A stretch of 64,000 nucleotides of DNA. Source: Acestrorhynchus altus (lineage: Eukaryota; Chordata; Actinopteri; Characiformes; Acestrorhynchidae). The translations under genes and the position numbers were made by a program. This document shows positions 33,485-44,299 of this stretch, piece by piece; the stretch's first letter is position 1; every line of letters starts with the position of its first letter. The notes beneath the pieces were generated by a model. The model saw only the letters and a program-made list of their open reading frames with translations, was not told where the DNA came from and ran no database searches. The stretch covers positions 6,770,256 to 6,834,255 of the forward strand of contig CM067504.1 of assembly GCA_034509495.1 (NCBI GenBank). Direction: 5' to 3'.

Positions 33485-33650
33485 AGTCACACACAAGGGG
33501 GCAGTGAGCACACATGCCCAGAGTGGCGGGCAGCCCTATCCACGGTGCCTGGGGAGCAGTTGGGGAGTTAAGTCCCTTGCTCAAGGGCACTTCAGTCATG
33601 CCCTATCAGTTTAGGGATTCGAATCTGCAACCTTACAGTCACAAGGCTGG
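33485..33650 (-). mobile_element. tRNA-derived SINE, 'cttgagcaaggcac' family (antisense)
   Basis: The complement of 33615-33625 is GATTCGAATCC, an almost perfect B box. To its left are 'ccttgctcaagggcacttca' (33576-33595) and 'gcctggggagcagttgggga' (33547-33566), which are the inverse of the body modules at 39768-39811. The A-box part is lost at the right edge. The CA-rich tail lies to the left. Confidence 0.8.
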
Positions 33651-33865
33651 TTAAAAATGTGCTTCAAATTAATGTTTCATGTTTCCATTTTCTGTTAAAT
33701 CAACCTCATAAAATTATTTCAAACCAAAGAAACAACTGTGCTGTATGTTGTCATGAATCTAATGCCCATGCCAACAATCTAGTTCTCTAGATACAAGGTA
33801 ACAAACCTTAGTTTGGTACCCAAACCAAATCAAACAGGGTTGGTTAATTGGCACTAACAAATTTG

Positions 33866-33901
33866 TGGGGGTTTGGGTGGGTTTGGGGGGGTTTGGGGGG
33901 G
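33866..33901 (+). repeat. G-rich (TTTGGG)n tract, G-quadruplex-like
   Basis: GGGGG-TTT-GGG-T-GGG-TTT-GGGGGGG-TTT-GGGGGGG on the plus strand: five G-runs of at least three with loops of 1-3 bases. This meets the usual sequence rule for an intramolecular G-quadruplex. Confidence 0.85.
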
Positions 33902-34500
33902 TGCGATGTATAAATAATAAATGCAGTAAATGCAGTGTTTTACAATTAAAAGACAGTTTTACAATTTGACTTAAATTATGGACACAAATAAATTTTGATT
34001 ACTTTGAACTGTAATAAAAAAAAATACAAACATCATTCTGTTGAATAAAAATGACCAAAAACAACTGGCATGTGAAATAATTAGACCTTCTCTGACGACC
34101 CTGTCAGTTCCCCTCTGCCCCTGCTATAGAGGTGAATTTCCCTGTAATCCCAAAATCTGAAGCGCTTCACGAGAGTCAAAGCTGAAGTTAACGTACTGAC
34201 AATGAGATTCTCCTCCGGATTCTAATAAGCTAATCCTACACAGTCCTAAAGATGAACAATGGAGTGGAGGCTACAGTTTTGTCTCAATGTCGATGTTGCA
34301 TGTGTTTTGCATCATTCTGCATAGCTTATGCAGCAGAGCCCATGGCAGATAGAAAATGCAAAAGACTGAAAGCGAGAGAGTCTCTGTTGACTTTTTGTTA
34401 GATCCCGCCATCTCCTTTTGTTTACAAGCAAAGATTAATAGAAGAGGTTCAACACAAGTATGAAGAGAGAGGGAGTAAGACAGTGAAAGTATGTGTGTTT
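33902..34500. other. Unique AT-rich noncoding sequence
   Basis: Nothing recognised. Confidence 0.4.
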
Positions 34501-34512
34501 GTGTGTGTGTGT

Positions 34513-34561
<49 letters not shown>
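34501..34561. repeat. Compound (GT)n-(GA)n microsatellite
   Basis: Six GT units, TCT, then about 24 GA units. Confidence 0.97.
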
Positions 34562-34563
<2 letters not shown>

Positions 34564-34937
34564 GAAACACAAAGCAAAGTGTGACATCCATTTAACATGC
34601 ATAACAAGCACGCATAACAGCACGCCCGCCGTCAACTGGTCTTTGTGGAATGAACAGAAAGAGGTTCTTGTCTTGTGGTTTGATTATATAAAACAAGCCG
34701 TATTCAAAGTTTGCATGCAAGGATGGAAGATAATAGCATGACTAAAGCAAAACAGAGGTAAAGAATTCCAAACAAAGAGGATGAAAGGAGACCAGCATCT
34801 GGCTATGTGAGACCACCACTCATCTGGTCACGAATCTCATTTTGCAGTTATGTCTGCTTCCAACACACATACACTTGTCATGTGCATGAATGCCACGGCA
34901 ATACTGAATTTTCAATTAATTCATTGAATTGTTCAAC
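34562..34937. other. Unique noncoding sequence
   Basis: Nothing recognised. Confidence 0.4.
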
Positions 34938-35441
34938 ATACAAGAAATGGACAAAAGTATTGGGACACCTGCTCATTACTTCTTCTTTAATCAATGTTAT
35001 TAAAAAAAGAGTTTATCCTGCTTTAGTTGGAGTAACTGTCTCTACTGTCCAGGACTGGTCTAGTAGATTTTGGGGCATTGCTGGTTGCAGATACAAGAGA
35101 CAAGAACTTTAATGTGTGAATGATCACCATCCCACCTCATCCCCAACACCCCAACTCCTCCCACTCAAAACTATTAGATAGGAGTAAACACACCTCCACC
35201 ACTCCACAGCTCAATGCTGGGGGGCTTTATACCCCCTAGCACATGGCTGGCATTAGGTTTAGTGCCAGTAGGTTCATTTGCTTGGTAGGATTGTCTGCTC
35301 CAGAGTGTCCTATTCCACTGGCAACACTTCTCTACAGGGACTAGAGTAGTGTGTGTGCCTCTGTGAGCAATGCGTGCTACATGAAATAGCTGAATGCATT
35401 CATTAGAAGGGGTCTTCACACACATTCGGGCATAAGGTGTA
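34938..35441 (-). mobile_element. Tc1-like element, alpha family, copy D (most complete)
   Basis: The left end contains 'aaatggacaaaagtattggg' (34945-34964) and 'acacctgctcatt'; the right end 'gcattcattagaaggggtct' ... 'gcataaggtgta' (35430-35441). At about 504 bp it is the longest alpha copy and shows every internal block, including 'tttagttggagtaactgtct' (35022-35041), 'cacagctcaatgctgggggg' (35205-35224), 'ccagtaggttcatttgc' (35266-35282). The complement of the 35180-35220 block corresponds to the transposase stretch around the first catalytic Asp, destroyed here. The rest of the gene is deleted. Confidence 0.85.
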
Positions 35442-35490
35442 CATCTTTTATAGCAAAACAAGAAGTAAATAATATATTAAGGCCACTGAT

Positions 35491-35591
35491 TCCTTTCTAC
35501 TAGATTTTGGAGCATTGCTGTAAGGGTTTGATTGCACTGAGCAACAAGAGAGTTAATGAGTGGATTATCACCACCCCACCTCACCTCCAAC
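35491..35591 (-). mobile_element. Tc1 alpha-family fragment, copy E
   Basis: 'tttctactagattttggagc' and 'tgattgcactgagcaacaag' repeat the middle of the alpha family in the same orientation as copy D, 50 bp away. It could be a second insertion or a partial duplication. Confidence 0.7.
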
Positions 35592-36515
35592 TGATGGTGA
35601 GCTGAAAGCAGTCTCGAGTGTGGTTACATTTTCCAAAATGAAGCAGAAACGCTCTCTGCAATATTTGTAATGCAGAAAGCAATCCTGGCAGCAGGTCTAT
35701 CTTGAGCAAATATTACAGTGTAAGAAATGTACGAGCTGCTACTGAAGTGGTGGATTACACTGTTAAATGTTAATGTGGAGCTGTTTCCTGCACATTTAAA
35801 ATGCACTAGACGATAGACCAGCCCACTTTTAACACAGCATTACAGAAAATATAATTTTATAGTGTAAAACTGCAGGAGTAATAAATGTAACTGTATATTT
35901 TTAACAGTAGACACCATCATTTTAGCGGTTAATTTAGCCCATAAGTACACAGATGAACTACACCACGTTGAACAGTTGTTACAGCGTTCTTTAGGTTGAA
36001 TGCGTCACCTTTACTTTTCCAAACATTTTTGTCTCATTTGACAATAAAACTTTCCTCTAGAAGGCTTCTTTTGGACTGTGTGCTCAGCTGGAAAGTTAAG
36101 AGATTAGAGATTAAAGTTGCATTAAAGTACATTTACATGCACTCAGCATGCAATGCTGGGCTTTTAGTAATTTGAAGTAAAATAATGAAAAATGGATTCA
36201 GGTCTTTTGATCAAATTGAATGGAAATGGAAGCCCATTCCTTTTCTAACTATGAAATAAAATAAAAATAAATGAATGTCCAAATTGAATGCAAATTGAAT
36301 TTGAATGTAATTTGTCATGTAACCATTTATAAATTACACTATTGACACTGACATGCAAATGTTATTCATTGTGTAATTAACTGTTATTGATTATGTGATT
36401 AACTTAAATGAACTTTAATTATTTTGTTAAGAGCATTGATTGTAGACCAGATGACAACAGTACAACTAAATTCTTAGGTTACCTGAGAGTGAGTGGATTG
36501 CAAAACAGCAAATTC

Positions 36516-36516
<1 letters not shown>
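35592..36516. other. Unique AT-rich noncoding sequence
   Basis: No gene or recognised repeat; 'aaatgaatgtccaaattgaa' and its neighbours at 36269-36312 are mildly self-repetitive. Confidence 0.4.
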
Positions 36517-36589
<73 letters not shown>

Positions 36590-36592
36590 CAC
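36517..36592. repeat. (AC)n microsatellite
   Basis: About 37 AC units with one GC interruption. Confidence 0.97.
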
Positions 36593-36649
36593 CCTCACAC
36601 AAACTATCTGTACCTATCCTGTGATCTCTTGCTTAACCCCTGGCTAGAG

Positions 36650-36880
36650 TGAATCTCCGCAGGGCACTGGGGGTCTGGCCAGGGGGCCCCAGGCGGTCAT
36701 GCTCCAGTGGCCCACACACAGCACAGGGTGTCTGGGGTAATTTCACCCTCCACTGGCCTCTGGAGCTCAGCTTTAAATAAGAGCCAGACTCATCCAGCCC
36801 TGCTCTGCTCTGCCGCCACCGCCACAGCCGATAACCCCCAGCTTTACAACAGCATGAGTTATGTTACTGCGGGTGTGTAT
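36650..36880 (+). promoter_or_regulatory. GC-rich island with promoter-like layout (speculative)
   Basis: The most GC-rich unique block in this part of the window. A TATA-like TTTAAATAAG at 36772-36781 is followed at about 30 bp by pyrimidine-rich CATCCAGCCCTGCTCTGC, then a short leader and ATG at 36855 (MSYVTAG), with GG|GTGTGT soon after, which could be a splice donor. No downstream exon can be identified, so this may be chance. Confidence 0.2.
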
Positions 36881-37633
36881 GTGTGTGTTCATCTTACGAT
36901 ACAAGGTGCAAACTCGCAAATTCACTCGCATAGGTATATGCTGCTCCTCGTAGAATTGCACCATGGTTGTACAGCCACTTAAGCATCCTGTAAAAGTAAG
37001 CTCACAGCTGCCGAGCTTCTTTCTTGAAGTTCTGTTGGTGAGAAGAAACTTTGAATTGGAATGATATTACAATCTGTCATTTCCCATCATGTAAATTATG
37101 TTAGGATCATTTTGAATCGAGTTTGATGAAACTGCATTGTTGTGCACATGCTCTTATTAATGATATTATTATACAGTTCTGTCGGAGTGCACCCTGCATT
37201 TATCTCACTTCCAGTTGAGATGACCAGTCAGTACAAATTATTCATTCACAGCTTTATATAAAACAGAACATTACACAGAAACATCAACAGCTGATATAAT
37301 ATCAGATGATTCAGTGTTTAGTGAGTCCACCCTTTACTCTTATTATAGCTTCAGCAATTCTGCAGAAGCCTACAAGCAGATGTTTTCACACCTCCAAAGT
37401 TCAAATCAGAACAGATGTATTGTCACATCACACAGGTGTAAAGGTGGAGAAAACTTACGTGCAAAGGCCCTCACAGCAGTATGCACACAGATGTAGAATA
37501 AACATTACAATATAAAAAATAAATACAGAATATATACACATTAACTTTTATTTTACACATACTAAACATACATTGTTGAACATTATATCCTAAACAATAA
37601 GCAGGTTATTAGTATATAAACCCTAAAGTATAT
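36881..37633. other. Unique AT-rich noncoding sequence
   Basis: Nothing recognised. Confidence 0.4.
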
Positions 37634-37965
37634 ACAGTGGTGCTTACAAATGTTCTACATTTCTGTATATTTCTTTTTGTCCTAAAACCTAATCAGATTT
37701 TCAGTTCTGAAAATAGAGGAAAACCAAATCAAACGAAATTGTACCACTTGCTCATTTATTTATTGAGGAAAATCCAATATTACATACCTGTGAGTAGCAA
37801 AATGAACCTTTAGTATTTGCAGATAATTTGAAGATTAAATTAGATTCAGGTTTTCAATCAATGAGAGACAATCAGGTGTGAGTGGGTGCCCTGGTTCATT
37901 TAAAGACAGACACCTTTCAAAGTCTAATCTTCATTACACAGGTTTGTGGAAGTCTGTATCTATTT
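37634..37965 (+). mobile_element. Tc1-like left arm, gamma family
   Basis: The element begins at 'acagtggtgcttacaaatgt' (37635-37654), the same start as the copy at 60462. The arm continues with 'atttattgaggaaaatccaa' (37756-37775) and 'gacaatcaggtgtgagtggg' (37867-37886), the untranslated leader that precedes the gamma transposase gene. It stops at the trinucleotide array; no transposase codons are left. Confidence 0.75.
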
Positions 37966-38001
37966 CCTGTATAGGTTGTCTGGACAAAAACAAAACCCTG
38001 T

Positions 38002-38034
38002 TGATGATGATGATGATGATGATGATGATAATGT

Positions 38035-38090
<56 letters not shown>

Positions 38091-38132
38091 ATGACGATGA
38101 TAATCATCATCATCAATTAATAAAATAATACC

Positions 38133-38229
<97 letters not shown>
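38002..38229. repeat. Compound (GAT)n-(TAA)n microsatellite
   Basis: (TGA/GAT)n at 38002-38100, a short inverted switch 'gatgataatcatcatcatc', then (TAA)n at 38133-38229 with one AAC interruption. It yields long Met, Ile and Asp repeat frames that are not genes. Confidence 0.97.
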
Positions 38230-38423
38230 TTAATGTTTCTTTTTTAAACTACAACTTTTAAAGGCTACCAAGACTAAATCTGTGCACAGTGCATCATTTA
38301 CCTGTGAGCAGAATCTTAGAAATTCTACAGAAATCAGTGATTTCACGCAATTCTCTCTGGAATAAAGGTATTCATTCAGGTATCGCTGGAAGAAGAAGTA
38401 CAGGAAGTGTGTGTGACTGCATA
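38230..38423. other. Unique noncoding sequence
   Basis: Nothing recognised. Confidence 0.4.
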
Positions 38424-38444
38424 TGTGTGTGTGTGTGTGTGTGT
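38424..38444. repeat. Short (GT)n microsatellite
   Basis: About ten GT units. Confidence 0.9.
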
Positions 38445-39031
38445 CTGTAGATAAAGTAAGAATGGCAGACGTAGGTCTGTTTACTTAGATAAAGAGCAGT
38501 GGTGATATCAGGGCTATATGGGTAGGCTCCTCTGATGATCAGGTTAGCTTGATAATAGCTTTGCATTCTGATAGCAGCTGTCAATCAAATGACACTGTCG
38601 CCTCAGTTGACGTATGAGCAAGGTGATACAGATTCTAGTGTAGTGTTCTCTCGCGTTCTCTCCCTCTCACTCTATATCTCTGTCTCTCTCTCCCTCTCTC
38701 TCGCCTGTCCATATCAATGATTGCCACATTTCATATTGCACCATTTAAAATAGGGATTACTTATTGAACTAGACCTCCATATCAGATCGCTATTAATCTG
38801 ATAACTTTCCCATGGGGATTTACCACACACTTTGATGTAGGGGATTTCAGGTGAGTCCACATGATAGTGATATCTTCCAAATCTTTGGGGCGCCGAGACG
38901 TAGAGTGAAGAAAACTTTCATTTTTTGTCACTTTTGTCACACATTGAGACACTTTGTAAACTTTTGTGTGCAGGAAAGGCTACACTAACATTTACGCTTC
39001 CTTCCAACTCTTGACCTCACCTCCTGATGAA
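38445..39031. other. Noncoding sequence: pyrimidine tract then CNE-like block
   Basis: 38640-38702 is a TCTC-rich tract. 38705-38830 ('atatcaatgattgccacatt', 'ctccatatcagatcgctatt') is unique, AT-balanced and CNE-like. Confidence 0.3.
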
Positions 39032-39050
39032 GGGGGGGGGGGGGGGGGGG
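39032..39050 (+). repeat. Run of 19 G
   Basis: Nineteen consecutive G. Length calls in such runs are error-prone in sequencing. Confidence 0.9.
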
Positions 39051-39680
39051 AGAGCAGAATTTCCAAGTGATGAAAGCAGCAGAAGTGCAGAACATGATGA
39101 TGCAAGAAGAACTTTCCATTGACACACACCCTAGAGAACCTTTCAACCACTGTCTTAAAGAATTTTCTTGCTCTTTATCTAATGTACCCCAATTCCCCTT
39201 TACCATAAACATAATCAATCATTCAAGAGCAAGTTTGGAGCTTGAAGTTTGCTTCAGTTACAAGGCCTACACAGCTAAACAATAATAGACGCTTATATCC
39301 TAACAACGGTGCAAACTGCATGCCAGAATCATTAAACGCTTGCCTTAAACCACATAGAGTTGTTAAGTAATCTCAAAGAGACTTGCTTATGTGATTTCTG
39401 ACACTGTATGACTCTACAAACAGATAAAAGTACAGACGAAAAGCTTTGAAGCTTTGTAGTTTCGTCCATTTTTAGTTTGCAGCGTCATACAGTGTCAGAA
39501 ACCTCAGAAGTGCACACATTAGAGATTAATTAAAAACTCTACAAGGTTTGAATCGTGTGCGATGGTTTAGGGCATGCTGTTTCCACCTACCCGCCTATCC
39601 GATTACCCATTTCTTCCTAATCAGGGTCACAATGAGTCCACAGCCTTCCCAGAATCGCTGGACTCATGGGAGGAATTGGG
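39051..39680. other. Unique noncoding sequence
   Basis: 'aagctttgaagctttgtag' at 39439-39457 is a short tandem; nothing else. Confidence 0.4.
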
Positions 39681-39895
39681 GCAGATGTGGCCTGGTGGTT
39701 AGGGAACCAGCCTTGTGACTGGAAGGCTGCAGATTCAAATCCCTGGACTGGCAGGGAATGACTGACGTGCCCTTGAGCAAGGCACTTAACTTTCCAGCTG
39801 CTCCCCAGGTAGGGCTGCTCAGATAGGGCTGCCCACTGCTCTGGACACGTGTGTTCACTTCCCCCTAGTGTGCACCTTCGCTAGTGTGTGTGTGT
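39681..39895 (+). mobile_element. tRNA-derived SINE, 'cttgagcaaggcac' family, with both promoter boxes
   Basis: A box TGGCCTGGTGG (39688-39698; consensus TGGCNNAGTGG) and B box GATTCAAATCC (39732-39742; consensus GGTTCGANTCC) are spaced as in tRNA genes. The body has 'cccttgagcaaggcacttaa' (39769-39788) and 'gctgctccccaggtaggg' (39796-39813), then 'ctagtgtgtgtgtgtgt' as the tail. This is the best-preserved of three copies of one family in the window (others 6215 and 33485). Confidence 0.85.
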
Positions 39896-40085
39896 GTATC
39901 CCCTGTGTGCAGCATGGTGGATGTGGACAGGGCACCAGTCTATTACAGGGCACCACACATACAAGGCAGAATTAAGCAGAGCCAATTAACCTATAATGTG
40001 TGTTTCTGCATGGGATGAAAGAACACCTGGAGGAAAACCCACAAACACACTGCAAGAGCACACCTAGCTCAAAATAAGGAGATTA
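39896..40085 (-). mobile_element. V-SINE-like fragment (antisense)
   Basis: 'ggacagggcaccagtctatt' (39925-39944), 'cagagccaattaacctataa' (39976-39995) and 'acctggaggaaaacccac' (40025-40042) are the inverse of the body of V-SINE/DANA-like elements, as at 63460-63619. The tRNA-like head is absent. Confidence 0.5.
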
Positions 40086-40118
40086 TAAATGGGGTATAAG
40101 CTCCTGTTACTTTAAAAT

Positions 40119-40160
40119 TTACAGCGTTTGGCAGGCAGTCTTACCCAGAGTGACTTACAA
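40119..40160 (-). mobile_element. LINE-like 3' tail (antisense)
   Basis: 'acagcgtttggcaggcagtc' then 'ttacccagagtgacttacaa' is the diverged inverse of the block at 21736-21790. Confidence 0.5.
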
Positions 40161-40410
40161 TTTAATCATGTTAACAGAGGCAGGGGAATGTAGCGTTATG
40201 ATTCAGAGATGTTTATACAAGTCCAAGTATAGTCTGTGGGTTGCGAGTCTCAAGAGTTTGACACGGTTTCAAATTATGAGCCGTTCATTATAGAAAAACC
40301 TTCAGCCTGAAAAATGACTAAACGCAATCAATGTGGCTTTTGAAGTAAATAGGCAAGACCATTTGAAATGGTTGGTTTGTCTGTGGTTTGAATAGCAAGT
40401 TGACTACATG
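40161..40410. other. Noncoding sequence
   Basis: Nothing recognised. Confidence 0.4.
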
Positions 40411-40862
40411 AACTACATAGAGAAAGGTATTAGGACACCTGAGATTTCATTGTTTTTCCCACAAAAAGAGTTTATCCTGCGGCTGTCTCTCAAAACCGCC
40501 TCCACTGCCCAGGCCTTCTACTAAAGTTTGGACTCAGTCTTGTGTTGCTGTGAGGATTTGACTGTATTCAGTGACAAAAGAGGTCAGCATGTTGCATGAT
40601 CAGCACCCCACTTCATCCTTCATACTCCAAACGTATTAGACGGAGCACCATCATTCCAGAGAAGTGCAGAGGGGCTTCACACACCCCTGACCCATGTCTT
40701 AGCATTAGCATGGTGCTAATAGGTTCCTGTTTTTGTGCTCCAGAGACTCCTTTTCTGTTGGCAGTTCTTCTCACCATGAGCTACACAATCTGTATGTGCA
40801 TTTGCACATCTGCATCAGCAATGGATGCAGCTTATAGCAGCTGAATGCATCCACAAACGTCT
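40411..40862 (-). mobile_element. Tc1-like element, alpha family, copy F
   Basis: The left end reads 'gagaaaggtattaggacacc' (40420-40439). Internal blocks 'aaaaagagtttatcctgc', 'gtgctaataggttcctg' and 'gcatttgcacatctgcatca' follow in the usual order, and the end is near 'gcatccacaaacgt' (40847-40860). The outer right terminal repeat is missing. Antisense relative to copies A and B. Confidence 0.8.
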
Positions 40863-41171
40863 CGCTACTCTGGGTAAAAGATTTTCAGCACTTTTTTTTT
40901 CTTCAGTGGTGTATTTGGAATTCACTGCAGGTGGCTCTCTACTAACCCCTGTACAGGTTTGTGCTACTTCCATGTGGATAACTCATACTTCATCAGTGGT
41001 GAAGCAGCATATTTAATGTAAAAATTAACATAAACAGACAGAATAAGTTCAGTTCAGCATTTAGTTCCCTGTCAGACACATTTGGGGGCATTGTTACTTT
41101 CAGAAGCACAAATAATAGACCACTGAGGGCTTAAATAAAACCAGCATGTCCATGTGGTCCTATGTATATAC
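40863..41171. other. Unique noncoding sequence
   Basis: Nothing recognised. Confidence 0.4.
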
Positions 41172-41219
41172 AGTACATATATACATACATACATACATAC
41201 ATATATATATATATATATT
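41172..41219. repeat. (TACA)n-(TA)n compound repeat
   Basis: Tetranucleotide CATA units (41181-41202) pass into pure (AT)n (41202-41218), followed by an 11-T stretch. Confidence 0.93.
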
Positions 41220-42236
41220 ATTTTTTTTTTAGATTTAAGATTTTTAAGTTCTCCAGCTTTAGTGCTGAACCCAGTGTGAGGAAGTGAAAGTACCAGGTTG
41301 ACATAAGGTGGGACATTTGGTCAAAGTGTCTGTTTTTAAAATATTTTATGTAAATATCTTTCAAATAAGTGTTTTTGATACTTTTGTATCAATTCAGTGC
41401 ATCAAGTCTAAAATCAGAGTGGAGTCAGAAGTCAGTTGACGTGCTACTCAAGTCTGATCATCTCCAGAATACTTTGTAGACTAAAGCTGTGGTTACACTT
41501 CATGATTTTTACCCTGATTTTAGCTCCAACTGTCATTCTGGCAGTTCTGGCAGTCTGTGCTGGTTGGCTCTACAGTAGTCTGCAGATTGTCAGAGTACTC
41601 GACAGTTGAAAAAAGAATAGAGTAGTGTGTGTGTGGGTCACTTAATCACCTTTAGACTTGGATCACTAGAGCTGGAGCATATTAAACATGAACAACATCA
41701 ACATCTGTCAACATCAACTCTGAGACTAATATAGTAGTATATACTGATCAGTATATAATAGGTTTGAATAGGTTTCATCAACAGCCAATTAAAACTGAGC
41801 ACAAAAAATGAACACAGGATGCAGATAAAGAAAAAACATATAGTGTTAAAATTTATTTTTTAAGTTCCACCTTAAATGATGGAACAGCTTCATTCTGGAG
41901 CTAGTATATGTCTAATAGAGCAGCACAATTTAAGGTGGACAAAAAGTCTTCTACACAACCAATATCAAAGGGTTTTCTTCAATATATACTGCTTTCTTGC
42001 CTCCCACGACCTCAAAGGCATTTTTTGCATAATGAGTGCAAATGTCAGCACAAACAATAAGCACAGCAAGCTGTTATATTTCCATGTTCAATCTGAATCA
42101 TACTTGGAGAATATTTGTTTTGGATCAGCAGCAGGTTGAAGTTGTGTAGTGTGTGATCTGTAGTTGTTTAGTGTACAATGAATATTTTTGTGAGATGTTT
42201 TATATTCTGCTAAAAGTCATGTTGTGTACCCAAGAC
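41220..42236. other. Unique AT-rich noncoding sequence
   Basis: No gene or recognised repeat. Confidence 0.4.
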
Positions 42237-42770
42237 TAGGGCTGTGTCCCAATTGTGTACAATACACTAATACCTTAAGGTATAGACTATGTGTTAATAA
42301 TGTGTAGGTTTGGCAGGTAAGTACAAAAATATTAATTTACTAACCCATTATGTTGATTAGTTCGATGGTTAATTCGTCCTACAGTCTGCGTGCGTCTTGC
42401 ACTGTGTAGGTCTCAAGAACCCAGGCTGTTTTCAAGTCTGCCTGATTTAAAGGAAACTCTCCTTAATTGTATTTATGATCAAATGTAAGCTGTTTATATT
42501 TTTTTGTACTTTTGAAAATAGAATATAACTCAAAGAAAGTGCCAACTGAGCAACTCAAGCAGCTTGTACCAAAAAAAAAGCCACATCTATCATTCATTAA
42601 AATGATCCTTCAGCTATTGTTAACAAGGTTTAATGGTCAATTCCTCATGATACTGATATGCGGTCATATTGCCCAGCACTACTAACTTTGATGGTTCTGT
42701 CTGTGTTACGTAACACAAGCTGAAAAACTAGTTAGGATTAGTAATTAGTATGTAATTGGGATGCACCCTA
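42237..42770. mobile_element. Non-autonomous DNA element with TAGGG...CCCTA ends
   Basis: The left end TAGGGCTGTGTCCCAATTGT (42237-42256) is matched by the inverse at the right, 'tgtaattgggatgcaccct' plus A (42751-42770), so the terminal repeats share about 16 of 20 positions. The 534-bp interior has no convincing open frame. 'gggctgtgtcccaatt' ends are frequent in fish; I do not assign a superfamily. Confidence 0.6.
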
Positions 42771-44299
42771 AGCTCATCCACTGTAAGGGAAACCAACTCT
42801 TACTGATATAGCATGATGTCAGATGTGGAATCAACCCCTGAATAACGTGCAGGGCAATGGTATTACCTACAGTTCTACAGCTGTCACAACATATGGTTTG
42901 GTACATTACACTCTACACAAGTGATGCTGCAGAAGTTTGGGTTGCATAAAATACATTTTTCGAGATGTGAAGAGTGTGAAGAACCTTTTAAGAACCTTTT
43001 CTATGACTCCAGTGTTACGTCTCCTAAAGTATGCTACCTACAGACCCACTGTTCTGCTTTTAGATGCTAAGGTCTCATTTTCCTCTTTCCTACCACCACC
43101 AGTTTGGTCCTGCTGATTGCCTAATGAGTAGGTTCAACCCGTGCCATCCATGTACAGCAGGATCTGTGAGGTTCCAGAAGTAACAACCTGGACCAAAGAC
43201 TTTGAATTTGAATGAATATTATCTATCAAAGTGTTTGGTCTTCATCTTGCATGCGTCCTTGAGAGTCTTCCTGGTAGAACTAATACTTCAGAGACATCTG
43301 AGAATAGTGAACATCATGCAATCCAATTAAATTATAGGTAAATATTAATAGTATTCATCAAAATACATATGGCTTTACTATACGTCTTATGATGTTTCTG
43401 TTGGCATTTTCCTTAGTTGCCGCCCACACAGCTTTACACCACTGTCTGCTAGACTGAATCCATGGCTCTGTGATCTGTGCACCACATTTTCTTGTATTCT
43501 GTCTCCTACCTGCAGTAAATGCAGATAGTTTGTAGAGACAATGCAACAGTAAAGCTTGCCTGGTAACTGTGTGCCTTTCACGACTGTGTTAAACACACTC
43601 CCATCAGTATGTTGCTCTCCTCGACATGACTGACAGGTCTAAAGGACGGTCCAGGCCAATCAGTCGTTCTGGCTTTGATCTCTCAATCAGCAGTTGTGCC
43701 TTTTCTCTGCCGGCATTGCCAAAGCCCAACTTACACAGGTATGAAACTCGCTCTCTCTCAGCCTGAGTGTGTGCTCGGTGTACAAAGAACTATTCTGCAC
43801 AGCTTGTGATGATGGAAAATTGACACAGGCACACACACAGACTCAATCACATACACACAAACCAGCAATCAGCAAACTGGAGTTTTTTTCCCCTTTCATT
43901 GTGAATCTGTCCTACAGTAAGTGCTGTTCACTGAATGGAGCTGCATATCATCCAAAAAAAAAAACAGCTTCAAAATGGTAAATAAGAGGAGAAAGCAAAA
44001 TGGTATTCGTTTTTAATGCAGGGGTGCAGGCTTTGTCTGAAAAGGAGGGATGGACATTTGTATGCAACAGCCTACAGCCAGCAATCTCTATAAAACTAGG
44101 TGACCATATTCTTGTGATACCTAAAGATTTACATGTCAGTACTAAAATAGTAAAGAACTAGACATACTGATACATATTCATTACATATTAAATATTGAAA
44201 GCCTTCAAACTCTGGTTAGATTTGCACTTACATTTGTGCTGACAAAATAGACAAAGAGAAAGCTTTTGGAGTAAAATGTGATTGTCATTTTTTAGGAAG
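42771..44299. other. Long noncoding stretch
   Basis: Two overlapping minus frames (43358-43596) have no domain. A run of ten A at 43955-43964. Nothing recognised with confidence. Confidence 0.4.

Noticed and set aside
37878..38128. Frames with long Met, Ile or Asp runs
   Set aside because: Translations of the (GAT)n array in three frames.
39688..39742. Possible tRNA gene (A and B boxes)
   Set aside because: The downstream body, CA-rich tail and other copies show a SINE; no cloverleaf end is present.
43358..43596. Two overlapping minus-strand frames with protein-like words
   Set aside because: No domain recognised and no second copy in the window.
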